A stretch of DNA of 64,000 nucleotides from Globodera rostochiensis (Eukaryota; Nematoda; Chromadorea; Rhabditida; Heteroderidae): contig JAEVLN010000008.1 in the NCBI GenBank assembly GCA_018350325.1, forward strand, positions 992,001 to 1,056,000, given 5' to 3'. The notes beneath the pieces were generated by a model that saw nothing but the letters and a program-made list of their open reading frames with translations, was not told where the DNA came from and made no database searches. Below are positions 1-10,407 of the stretch, piece by piece. How positions within the stretch are numbered: the stretch's first letter is position 1; every line of letters begins with the position of its first letter. Made by a program: the position numbers and the translations under genes.

Positions 1-1689
1 CGCACCCCAAAAATTGTCCTGAATTTTTTTGTTAAAAATTAATTTATTTCGAAAAATCGACCTTAACTTTTTAATTTTAAAAATTTCATTAAATATTATA
101 AAAACAAAAAAAATGCGCTGCTTTTTCTGCATTTTATATCACTAAATCACCCTATTTTGTTGACCAAAAAAATGAAAATTTGAAAAAACAGATCGATCAT
201 TTGGAATCGCAAAAAAGGTAGGACCAAAAACGAAAATGGGCTTTTCGAGCAAAGCAATTTTTACAGCCCAGGGTTTTTTCTGATCAAAAAGTGATCAACA
301 GCAAAGAGCTTTAGGTTTCCAACTTACCTAATTGAGATACACTAACGTAGAGACCGGAAAGTTGGACCCAAACAAAATTTGGTTAAAACTTTTGGGGTTC
401 TTTTGGGTTTTGAATGCCATAATTCGAGCGGTTTGCACTCAGCGGTTCGCGTGGTCGGGCAGCATAGTCCATGAACTCTCTTCGAAGATCCGGCTGAGGG
501 TGTTGTAGAGCTGCCAAAGTGCCTGCATTTTCATGTGATTTAAACCGGGGAAATTCTGTTATCATTTTAAAACTAACCGGGTTGATCCGCACACGGTGTA
601 AATTACACTTACATGTCGAAAGGACGACGAAGTTTGCCGGAGAGCATCAAAGAATGAAAGAGCACGGATAGCTCAAATCAGCTCGTGTTCAATATATGAC
701 TTATTATGAAAGATGTTTTCGAAATGGTCACACTACCTTTTGCTCAAAAACAAATTCGAAGAGCCAGCGAACGGTTTATCTAAATGTGAGGCCGTCCTTT
801 TTATTATTGGCTCAAAATACTCAATTTTCTTTTTCAAACTATTGTACGGATTGATTGGAGGTGGAATGGATTTGGTCTATTACATAAATTAATTTTTCCC
901 TAAAAAAGTACCAAATTTATAGGGTGTAAGTTGACCAAAAAAATTTTGAATTTTTTTTCACATCTTCCTAAAAGAAATAACATAAATTCAAAATTTAAAG
1001 CTAACATTTTCCAAAATGTTTAAAAATTTTATTAGTGCATTTATGATCGAAAATCCTTTTTCAATAATGTGGGCGTCAGTCGATCTTTAGGCGGTGCATT
1101 TTTTTTGGTTTTATTGCATTTTTCTTATTCGTGCTTTTCAGAGCACAGCGCGAATAACTGTCTTTAAACTTAACCGATTCAGACTTTCTAAAACCCACGA
1201 GATGAAGCTATCATTAAGGATCTCAAAAAAGAATGGTCAGAAAAATTGATATTTTTGAACTTTTTAAGTTTTCTGGCCATAACTCTTTTGAGACTTGTTC
1301 AATTGCAAAACTTTAGTTAAAATATTTAGGAGATGTCAGGAATATTGAATCTTGACAAAAAAAAATGCTACTTTTCTCAAGAGCAATTATAAATGATGAA
1401 AGGGCTATTCAAAATTGATCGCTATTTTTATAAAATGATTTTAAATATTGTCAGCAATATTGATTCGAGTAATTATTAAAGAATATGATTTGTATGAGGC
1501 CCAGCCTGTCATTTATTACTTTTTTTTTAATCAAAATATTTAAAAATTCGAATAATTAGAAATTTTGAGAGAAATTCTTTAACACAAAAATAATTGGCAT
1601 ATTTTTCAAGGAATTTTCCTTTTAAATTATTAAATTAATTAGAATTTCAATAAATGACCCTAAATTCAGAGGTATTTTGCACAAATAAA
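1..1689. other. AT-rich DNA without a recognisable gene
   Basis: I see no coding region I can support here. The stretch holds a copy of a dispersed motif (gagaccggaaagttggaccc, about 351) that recurs near 7173 and 40769. The only open frame of note (383-592, minus) has no recognisable motif and no splice context. Confidence 0.5.
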
Positions 1690-2418
1690 ATGCGAGATTC
1701 TTGGATTTTAATTTTGGTTTTATTCTTTGGAACAAATTCATGGAGAAAGCCGAATCCGTACAATTATTTGATGAAATATTCGGAGAAGGATGGTGGGACA
1801 ATGACAAAGCCGACGAATGGAATAAATTAACGCTTGAACAAAATTTTCATCACCAAATCGACCGGCAGAACACCCAAATGGAAAAAAGAATTAGGCCTAA
1901 GTCGAAAACGGCATAACTACGGGAAAGAAAAAGAAGAACGTAAACATTTGATAGAGAAATTTGATCAAATGAAAGCCGAATTAAAGCGGGACGGATTCAA
2001 AAGTTCATATAAAAAACAATTAGATAAAACTGTCGCAAAAGAGCTAGGCCTTAGTTTTATGACAATTTACATGTGGAAAAGTGAATTTGGCAAAACCAAT
2101 GAGTATTTTGAGCCCAATTTTATTATTTATTTTTATTAAAAAATATTCTTTTACAGAACCACAACATAAACACTCCGACAGCGAACAAAAGGAATTGATG
2201 AATCATTATTATGAAATTAAGGACCAAAATTCTAAATTACTGACGAAGATATTGCTAAAACCTTTGAAATTGGATCACGCACTTTGTATAAATGGAAAAA
2301 ACAATTTAAACGACAGCAATTCCATCCAAATTCTGTCGATGGACATTCTGTGGAAGAAAATGCCGCGGCAAATGTTCAGGAAATTGATAAATCGAATTCG
2401 GGAACGGCGCCGAACTGA
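1690..2418 (+). pseudogene. Broken member of the secreted HTH-repeat family
   Basis: The ATG at 1690 opens a signal-peptide-like stretch (WILILVLFF) related to the intact copies at 10408-11501 and 14856-15751. A single-base frameshift near 1735 moves the conserved FDEIFGEGWWDN block into another frame. The acidic repeat region and the first HTH unit are deleted: QNTQ runs almost directly into the WKKELGLS segment, again out of frame. The second HTH unit (VAKELGLSFMTIYMWKSEFG) survives. The intron donor after it is mutated from GTGAG to ATGAG near 2099. The last exon (from about 2157) has another frameshift inside its HTH unit, and its stop is at 2416-2418. It is a decayed paralogue with at least three lesions. 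Confidence 0.85.
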
Positions 2419-4130
2419 CCTCGACCGTCATTTTACGACAACATATGCCCTCATTCTCATCCATATATTCAATGGCATGCTCTCTTTTTATGCCCCCCCC
2501 CGAATTCAAGCAGAACCCCAAAAAAACTTGTTTTTGAAACAACTTGTTGTGTTTTAATATGGCAGTCATAATTTCATTCATCAGATATGACAAATTATCC
2601 ATTTCATGCCCATATAATGAATGCGCCACTTTCCCATTCCCTCGCAATTAGTGCATTCATTCAAATTTGGCATTGACCCATTTCTTCGCATTGTTTATTC
2701 AATTCTGGGACTTTTAGTAGGGTAGGTCGGGACCGGTACCGGGACGGGATTTCCCGGGTTTTTCAGGTCTCGGTTCCGGTCGGGACGGCACTTTTTGAAA
2801 ACTAAAAGTTCCGGTCTCGGTTTTTTGGTCCTGGCCGGGACTAAACGTTTCTCAATTTCCTGAACATTTGCCGCGGCATTCTTGCAATTTTCAACATTTT
2901 GGCAATGCCCTCGTCATTAATTTAAGGGTTTTGGTCATTAATTTCATAATAACGCTTCATCAGTTCCTTTTGTTATCCGAACCGGACCGAACCGAAAAAT
3001 CCAGGTTCTACGGTTCGGTCTAGTCGATTTGTTCGTAACCGACAACCTTCACGACTGGGTGCCAGCGTCATTTAAAGTGCCATAACTCTTCTTGGAACCA
3101 ACCAATCTTAACAAATATGGTACCAATCGAAAGCTTTATTTGGATAGATTTTGAGTTCAATTAACGAGAACCATTTGACTCCGTTCGGTCTCTAGAGCAC
3201 AAATCCGAAAAAATTTATGCGCGGTCTCAACTGAGAAAGAAGTTATGAGTCTGGGACTGAAGTGTCCTTTCAGTGGGGACTAAGTTGTCCATTGATTAAA
3301 AAATGGCAAAAATCACTCATATAGGCTTTAAAAATTACGAATTTGTCGATAAAAATAAAAATTAAGAATTTAAAACGGTTTTTGAATTGGTTGTATTTTT
3401 TAAAAATAAAGAAACCACGACTTTTTATGTAAATTGTTAGAAAACTGAGGCCCAACTCTTTTGCGACAAATTGTATTTTGTTAATATTTTATTATTTTAA
3501 AACGCCAGATCCGGCCTCGAATAGAAGCGGCCGGAAATTGTCACCATTTCCTCCAATTGTGATCAATACTTTTAGGGTTGGCAGAAATTTGGAAAATAAT
3601 CGCCAACATTATTGATTTTCTGAGTGTCTCTAATCAAATTTTAGTTATTTTTTTCATAAATGAATATTTATTATTAGCAGTATGGGGCCAAGATTTCCGT
3701 TAAAATCTCGACCCATCCCCCCCCCTTTCCGAAATCCTCCCTCCTTCCCGAACCCCCCCCCCCCCCCCCCCCCGCCTGCTAGCGACAAAGAATACGAATA
3801 GAAAAAAGAGTGAATTGGGGTTTGAAAAAAGGGGGGAGCATACGAGAGTTGTACTTGTTTTCATCCTTCAAATAATTAACAAAGCTTTAAATTTAATAAA
3901 ATTTGGAGAATTAATAAAATATTTTATTTCTATTTTATTGTTGTTAAGCCACCAACTCTCTAACATGGTAAGGTCAACTTCGCTTATCCGATCATCTCTT
4001 ATTAGATATAGTCTTTCTGATATATGATCATATTTAATTTCGCCGCTATGAAAATTTTTTAAAATTTTTTCATGACGACCTCTAATAATTGTAGTCTCGT
4101 TGGTGTTAAAATTTTTAAATATAAGATAAC
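2419..4130. other. Gene-free stretch with GC-rich motif and long C run
   Basis: Around 2715-2845 there is a run of GGGACCGG/CCGGTCCC words like the interiors of the hAT-like elements at 28322-29159 and 59153. Near 3250-3300 lies a copy of the dispersed module ctgaagtgtcctttcagtgg. A 21-base C run occupies about 3753-3773. No gene is supported. Confidence 0.5.
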
Positions 4131-4244
4131 AATGGACGTCCTGTCATCGGTGGAAAACGTTCGTTTGACGTCGGCGACGTCGTCGGCTGTGGCGTCAATT
4201 TGGCAACTCGCCAAATTATCTACAAAAAAACGGGGAGCGTTTGG
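4131..4244 (+). pseudogene. SPRY-domain exon relic
   Basis: The plus strand reads [20 protein letters not shown] then [15 protein letters not shown], followed by a GTGAGA donor at 4245. [21 protein letters not shown] is the core C-terminal SPRY strand pattern and matches the exons at 27314-27534 and 47418-47641 (minus strand). No neighbouring SPRY exons are visible, so this is an isolated exon left from a larger gene. The NGERL end seen in the other copies is altered to TGSVW. Confidence 0.75.
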
Positions 4245-4740
4245 GTGAGAAAGAATAAAAATTTTGGGCCATTCATTTTTTAAAAACCGTTTCTTGGTTA
4301 CGGGGGTGGTGAAATTTTCCCTCCCTCCCGTTCAACCAATTCGGAAGCCCCCAGGCGCGAATTCGAAATTTCTAAAAGATTTTTTTTTGCACAAATCGTA
4401 CAAAAATGCATGAAAAAGGGACAAATGAACATAAATGTTGAGGGGGAGGGATTGTTCCCAAAAAAATTACGAATATTGAAAACCAAAAGGGGCCAGTTCC
4501 CCCTCTGGTTTTGTGATTTTGTCCACCCCAAAAATGAAATGTAAACTTGTGAATTATCATCATCTAAAATACTTTTTAAGAATCGTAAAATTAAATGAAT
4601 TTTTAGAATCGTTTTACCCACCGTAAATGTTCAGAGAAAGTCGGAAAAAATAATTTATAGTTATCTGAACAACCACCGCATCAAACTTCAAAGGCCCTAC
4701 TTTACATTTCACTCGGAGTTTTGGGCAATTGCGAAGAAAG

Positions 4741-4958
4741 TTAAAGAATGGAATAAAATTGATTGGAAAATTGCTAAACATTTAAAAGTCAGTCACAATA
4801 AAATATATAAATGGAAAAAAGAATTTGGCCTAAGTCAAAAAGTGTCATATAAAAAAAAGGAGCGAAAAAATTTGATAGAGAAAAGCCGAGTTAAAGCGGG
4901 CCGGATTCAAAAACTCTTATCCCAATCAAATAAATGAAACTGTCGCAAAAGAATTGGG
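4741..4958 (+). pseudogene. HTH-repeat family fragment (first and second units)
   Basis: The plus strand encodes KEWNKIDWKIAKHLKVSHNK then IYKWKKEFGLSQK, followed by the start of the second HTH unit with small deletions (VAKELGL, then sequence unrelated to the family). No signal peptide or last exon is present. A mirror copy sits at 42992-43209 in the other arm. Confidence 0.8.
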
Positions 4959-5169
4959 CCTAAAAATCCCGGAGAAGCGGGAAAATGCCGGGGGAAAAGT
5001 GCATTTAATGTGCATTTTTTAAAATTTAACAGTCAATTAGTGTATTTTAGGTTTATTTGCATTTTTCTAGGATTTAACAATTTAGAGTTTATTTGAATGT
5101 TGATTACAATTTGTTTCCCATATTTCTAAATAAAACAACACAAATATATTCATTCGAATAAAGCATATC

Positions 5170-6697
5170 TCAGACAACATTCGATTCGTCCTTGGCATAA
5201 TGTTCCTTCACATTTTCAAGCATTTTTCCAAATGTTTTGGCCAAAGGTCGTACCTTTTCTTTGAGCTGCATGAGCGGTATTTCTAAATAATATTCTTCAA
5301 TTCCTTCCCAAACCCTCTTAGAGCTTTTCCATATTTCGTCAAATTCAAATTGAAGATTTTTTAATAATTCTTCTTCGGAAACGATTTCTTCCATTTCAAT
5401 TTGCTCAATTTTGCAAAATTCCTTTGTTTGTTTCCACAATTCAGGCCCAAAATATTCCATTTCATTGTTCTGGATTTTTGACGATAATTCATTTAGTTGT
5501 TCTTTAATTTCAAAAGTTTTGATTTTGGATTTTAGCTTTTTAACTTTTTCGCCATGTTGTTTAATTGAGCAAATTATTGCAACAGCTTTTTGGTACTTTT
5601 CATCAGCAACGCTTTTGGGATTGTTTTTCAAAAATTCAATTTCATTTTCCAATTCTTTTGTAATTATCTCTTGTTTTGCTTTCCAAAACTTAGCCTTTTC
5701 TTCCGGAATTGTCTCATCCACCAATGTTTTTATTTGATCATATAATGATACCAAATTATACTGATTGAAGTGCTCTTTCTCTATTAAAGCCTCAATTATG
5801 CTTATTGTCTCTCGTCGATTTGTGTTCCATGTAAAATGTTCAATTTTACGCAACATCCAAAATGCATTCTTTTTCAAATATGACTCCCAAAGCTGCAAAC
5901 CCCATTCAGACAACAAATCTTCAGCTCTGTCATAAATATCTTAAAATAATTGTTTTAATTTTATGGTTTGGGCATTGTTTACACTTACCCTTCCGTTGGT
6001 TGAGCTCGAAATTTATTGCCAGTTCATAGTGCACATTATTCAAAAATATAATTTTTGCTTCTTCATTTTCACTAAAAAGTAAACAATTATTGCATAAATT
6101 AGTTAAATAAATTATTTTAGGTATATAAAAGAAAACTTGCAATTTTTTGCAGTTTTCCTCAACATCCTTTTGAGCTTTTTCTCGATCTTCTTTGTCTAGC
6201 GACTCCAAGTGCAATTCCGGGTCAATCGCTTTATCACTTATCATTTTCATGAGACTTTCCGAAATATTTTGGTGAAACATTGCATATTCACATTTATCTT
6301 TTTTGTCAAAATAGTCATTTTCCCAATTAAAGTAAAATGTCGCATTTATTTGTACTACCAAGTCCCAGAAAATTCGCGGTATTTTCCCGATTGGAATATT
6401 TCTTGCTATATCGTACCCCCAATTGAATGCTAATCTTAGAAGATTTGATGACTCGTAAATTGAGAATTTTTGATCATTTAATTGCTTCAGAATTTTATAA
6501 TTTGCTAAATTTAATTTTAAACATTATTTTTATTTTGTTTGAATCAATTATTTTAATTTAACAACAAATTAAAGTATTTCACCTCGAGAGAGTGTAAATG
6601 CTTCTTCTTTGTTGCGTTCACTTTTGTCTAAGTTGCCGTATTTTTCTTTGTATATTGCAACTCCATAAATTGGTTTTTGACTATTTTTTGTTTTCAT
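5170..6697 (-). CDS. Unrecognised 466-residue protein, copy in left arm
   Basis: This is a three-exon gene: exon 1 6583-6697, exon 2 5989-6504, exon 3 5170-5939. Introns have GT-AG ends and the exon phases agree, giving 1401 nt and 466 residues. I chose the ATG at 6695-6697 because it opens a clean frame into exon 2. The protein has no signal peptide or membrane segment. Its middle is Trp/Tyr-rich (FNWGYDIARNIPIGK, FYFNWENDYFDKK), and the C-terminal half is Lys/Glu-rich and helix-like, possibly coiled coil. I do not recognise a family. It lies about 1 kb from the secreted gene at 7725-8511, in the same orientation. The mirror copy at 41256-42780 differs by a few residues, for example FWMLRK here against FWKLRK there. 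Two near-identical intact copies argue that it is a real gene, but the function is unknown. Confidence 0.75.
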
Positions 6698-6772
6698 CTT
6701 AATTATTTTAATCCAATAATCAAAAATGCTAAAAAAGGAGAATTTAATTAAAATGGGTAAATATCGTTCATA

Positions 6773-7658
6773 TGGTCCAGACTCAAAATCGAACGAAACA
6801 ATCGACTCCTCTCGGTCTGCAATATAAGAATCCGGAAAAAAAATTTTGCGGCAACCATTTCCCGAAGAGTTACAGACCCGGGACTGAAGTGTCTTTTGAC
6901 TGGGGACTCAGTTGTCCACTGATTAAAAATGGGAAAAATCACTCATATAGGCTTTCAAAATTACGAATTTGTAGGTAGAAAATGAAAATTGAGAATTTAA
7001 ATCCGTTTTTAAACCGGTTTATCATTTTTAAAATAAAGGAAAAAATTCTAAAATGCATACACTTCAGTACCAAAAGTAAAAATGACCCCCCTTTTTCCGC
7101 AGACAACTGTAAACAGAAGACAACTGTGCACAGGACCCCGGCAAGGGTAGGGAATTAAGGGGTAGTCAAAAGTAGAGACCGGAAACTTGGACCCAAAACC
7201 CAAAAATTTTTTGGTCCAATTTTTTGTACAAAAAACCCAAAAAATTTTTGGGTTTTCGGTTTTGGGCCCGGACTCTAGACAAAAGGTGTGTTAATAGATT
7301 AACTTAGCCGTTGATGAAAATAGCTTTTCACACACCCACCTTTTGACTTCCCCATGCGCCCATTAGGTATCATTCGGTAATGATACTGAAGTGTTCATTT
7401 TACAATTTTTAATTAATTTTCTAAATTTTAAACCGGTTCAAAACCGCTTTAAATTCTCAAATTTATTTTCTACCGACAAATTTGTAACTTTAAAAGCCTA
7501 TATGAGTGGTTTTTCCTTTTTTTTAATCAGGGACAACTGAGTCCCCACTGAAAAGACACTTCAGTCCCGGGTCTGTAACTCTTCGGGGAATGGTTGTCGC
7601 AAAATTTTTTACCGGATTCTTACATTGCAAACCGGATTGTTTTTTTGAGTCTGGACCG
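6773..7658. mobile_element. Foldback/TIR element with TA target site (left arm)
   Basis: Ends are YGGTCCAGACTCAAAA and its complement, flanked by TA (6771-6772 and 7659-7660), as for Tc1/mariner-type elements. The terminal inverted repeats are long, roughly 280-300 bp, and contain the dispersed module gggactgaagtgtctttt. A second small inverted repeat is nested in the centre (cccaaaaatttttt and complement, about 7199-7260). There is no transposase, so it is non-autonomous. The mirror copy is 40294-41180. Confidence 0.75.
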
Positions 7659-7724
7659 TAAGACCGATAGTTTCCTTAAAATGTTTAAAAAATATTAAAT
7701 AAATCATTTTATTAAATTCTCAAA

Positions 7725-8511
7725 TTACTTTAATTCCGATTCTTGAAGAACGAAGCATTTCGGCACGGCAAGAAATGTTTGAATTTTGTCTTTCGAATTT
7801 TCTTTTTTTTCTTTAAGCGTTCCGTCAATATTTTTTCCGTGTACGAGCGCCTCCAGTCTTGCCGCAAAAGAAAATAATAAATTGAATAATTTTTCATCCG
7901 AAAATTTCACAGAAATTTCTTTTAGCAAATCTTCAACCTTTTTAAACGATGTTTCGAACAAAAGCGTTTTGATAGTGTATAATTCATTGTCCGATAATTT
8001 CAAAGGCTCGGATTGTTTTGGCACAATAATTGCTTTTAGGAAATTTTCCATTTTTTTATACAATTTATTGCCAATGTGCACTTCATTGCCCGAAGAGTTC
8101 TCTAGAAATGCTTTTAGAAAATTTCGCACATTTTTATCCGATTTTTTGCTCAAAATCGTTTTGATGGCATTTATAAAATCAGGGTTTTTGTACTTTTTAC
8201 ACTCAAATTCGCCATTTTCATTTTTTCTGACTATTTTATGAGTTGCAAATGAGTGCAATTCTTCCAAAAATGAGTTGGTGCCATTCAAGTCGAGTTCCAG
8301 CGCTTTCTCGGTGTCATTGAATTCTCCGCCAAAAAATTCTCCAATCGTCGTCATCAGATCGAAGAATTTGTCTTTTTCATTCCGCTTAATTAAAATTAAA
8401 ATTAATTTAAATGTTTTCATTAATTACCTGGGCTTCCAACGTGGTGGATGAAATCATCAGAATAAAGACAACGGCCATTTTGGCCAAATAAAAACAGCAC
8501 AGGTTGTTCAT
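7725..8511 (-). CDS. Small secreted protein of unknown function (left arm)
   Basis: This is a two-exon gene: exon 1 8428-8511 (84 nt) and exon 2 7725-8384 (660 nt), with a 43-bp GT-AG intron. It encodes 247 residues. Exon 1 is almost exactly a signal peptide: a short N-terminus, the hydrophobic stretch MAVVFILMISSTTLEAQ, and likely cleavage after LEA. The mature part is Lys/Glu/Phe-rich with few cysteines, and contains segments such as FFDLMTTIGEFFGGEFND and FLKAFLENSSGNEVHIG. No known domain is recognised. A signal peptide encoded by its own exon ahead of a novel mature protein is common for plant-parasitic nematode secretions, so an effector or other secreted product is plausible but inferred. 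The copy at 39441-40227 encodes an almost identical protein. Confidence 0.8.
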
Positions 8512-9063
8512 CAAAGCAAATCTTAAGATTAAAACGAGTTTAATATTATTATTTTGTAAATCAAATGGTCTAATTGCTTTAAATACAATTTTTAATGTTT
8601 AAATTTTGTTTAAAAGGTATTTTTATATTAAACATTGCACTGATTCATTAAAAAAGGTATTTATTAAATATACTTTGCACATTTTTTTATTCTTAGTATA
8701 ATTAGTAATACTAAATTTTATTTTTAAATATTGCAGAAAAAACTGTTTGGGATATAGTAATTTTCAAACATTTTTTAATTAAGATGCGCGCAAAAAAAAA
8801 TGAATTTTGAATTAATCGAAAAAAAATTTTACTACAATTTACCTTAAAGCTTAATTATCAAATAAATATGAAAAAAATCTACAATTCAGCCCTTAAATTT
8901 GAATATTTTTGCCCAAAAAGATCATTCGGTTCAATTTAGGAAGAAGAGGAAATAATAAATTTGACATTTCCTCCATTCAATCAATTTTGTTTATCCGGTT
9001 CAATTTAGAAAGATGCTATGGAAATATTTCACTATTTTTACTTTTATTGATTGATTATTGAAG

Positions 9064-9305
9064 CTACTTTGATGACGACATTCCCAAAAAATTGGCCGAA
9101 TTGTCGCCCACTGAACTCACCAAATTTATTCTAATTAAAAAATTGAAGCCAAAAGTTTAAAAGGTAAAAAGGTTTAATATAAAATAATAATAATTCTACG
9201 AAAATCATTTTGAATTTCAGAATCATTTGGTTCGCGCATTACGTCCGACGCTTTTTAACACGGAGGTGATGACGGAATTGGGCATTTACGGCTCTCTGAT
9301 CGGCT
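9064..9305 (+). other. Orphan exon pair of an unknown gene
   Basis: After an AG at 9062-9063 the plus strand reads YFDDDIPKKLAELSPTELTK and continues FILIKKLKPKV. An intron-like gap ends in ttcag near 9220, followed by NHLVRALRPTLFNTEVMTEL and GIYGSLIGWPNQ, with a stop that overlaps the splice donor of the HTH-family last exon. The residue composition looks coding, but I cannot name the family or find the rest of the gene. The mirror copy is near 38650-38895. Confidence 0.4.
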
Positions 9306-9361
9306 GGCCAAACCAGTGAGTATTTCAAGACCAAATATTTTAATTAAAAATTCTTTTACAG

Positions 9362-9609
9362 CACCACAACATAAACACTCCCACAGCGAGCAAAAGGAAT
9401 TGATAAAATGTTATTATGAAATTAAAAACCAAAATCCTAAATTTAGAGACGAGAACTTTGCTAAAAGGCTGAATATCAGCAGAGCCACTTTGTATAAATG
9501 GAAAAGGCAATTTAAACGACAGCAATTTCATCCAAATTTGTCGATGGAGATTCTGTGGAAGAGAATGCCGCGGCAGAAGTATTTGAATGAAACGATTCGC
9601 GTCAATTGA
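9362..9609 (+). pseudogene. Isolated last exon of the HTH-repeat family (left arm)
   Basis: After a ttttacag acceptor the exon reads PQHKHSHSEQKELIKCYYEI, with the HTH unit NFAKRLNISRATLYKWKRQF. A one-base deletion in the tail (near 9537) makes it read LSMEILWKRM. The right-arm copy (38364-38596) keeps VDGDSVEENAAAEVFE. The upstream signal-peptide exon is absent, replaced by the orphan exon pair before it. Confidence 0.8.
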
Positions 9610-10407
9610 TCGACATTCTTTTTTATTCCGTCCCAATGCGTGAAGTCCGATGAAGTTGTTGAATAACAACAAAAGTATTCCGGGATCACATTGGGATCCG
9701 TATTTTTGAATATTATGATTCATTGAAATTTGGCACAATGACACTTCTCCCACCAGCAAACACTAATTGACACTCCGCCCCCGGAGGCCGGAAGCTATGT
9801 AGCGAGTTGGGTAAATACCCTCCGGGGTCAAACCCCGGTTGTGTAAATTGTATTTGTGTCTTTTAATTAACTCCATGGCAAAGGAAACAATTTCTAAAAA
9901 ACTATTAAACCCCTGCCACAGAACAGGAACAAGCCTAAATGCTGATTTTCTTGAACATCAATCTCTCAAAACTCAATTATAAATATTGGTAAAGGCATAA
10001 ATAAACGAGTTTTGTTTAAAAATTAAATATTTTTGGTACCGAAAACTGAAAAAGTACCGACAATTTTTTTTCGTTTGGGTACCAGTACTTTTTTGGTACT
10101 TTACCGAAAAATACCGACCCGAACCTTCTGGGCTACAGCGCCCGATCCCTTTTAGGCCAGCAAATTCAAATTTAAAAATAGAGCCGAGATTTTCATGTTT
10201 TAAAATATTTTTTTGCAGAATAGGGGAGATCATATGAGACGCCCAAAAATAGCATTCATTTCGAAAAATTTAGAATTAGATGACTTTTTAGTTGACTTAT
10301 TAAATTAAATAAGTATATGTCAATAGATCTATTTGAAAAGAAGAAAGTGAATTGCCGAAAATTCTATTCTCCATCGTTTCATTTCTCCACAAATTCGAGT
10401 CTCAATT
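9610..10407. other. Non-coding, with TACCGA-type repeat
   Basis: No supported gene. At 10030-10125 there is a partly palindromic series of ggtacc/accgaaaa words, like an end of a small TIR element; the same block is at 37375-37455. The inner end of the inverted-repeat arm is at about 10292. Beyond it the sequence (ttgaaaagaagaaagtgaat) matches the 3' flanks of other HTH-family genes. Confidence 0.5.

Larger units (their letters stand above)
4451..10292. repeat. Left arm of a large inverted repeat
   Basis: The arm is the near-perfect reverse complement of 37194-43499. Identity starts at gggaacaat (outer end) and stops near actaaaaagtc (inner end). Genes, introns and intergenic DNA are all conserved with only scattered substitutions and small indels. 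The left arm lacks a 467-bp element present in the right arm at 37692-38158. The near identity of introns points to a recent duplication, gene conversion, or a haplotype/assembly effect. Confidence 0.9.

Noticed and set aside
4298..4621. 107-residue frame repeated at 16468 and 43329 on the other strand
   Set aside because: It is part of a dispersed repeat; the frames differ in length and composition between copies and show no coding constraint.
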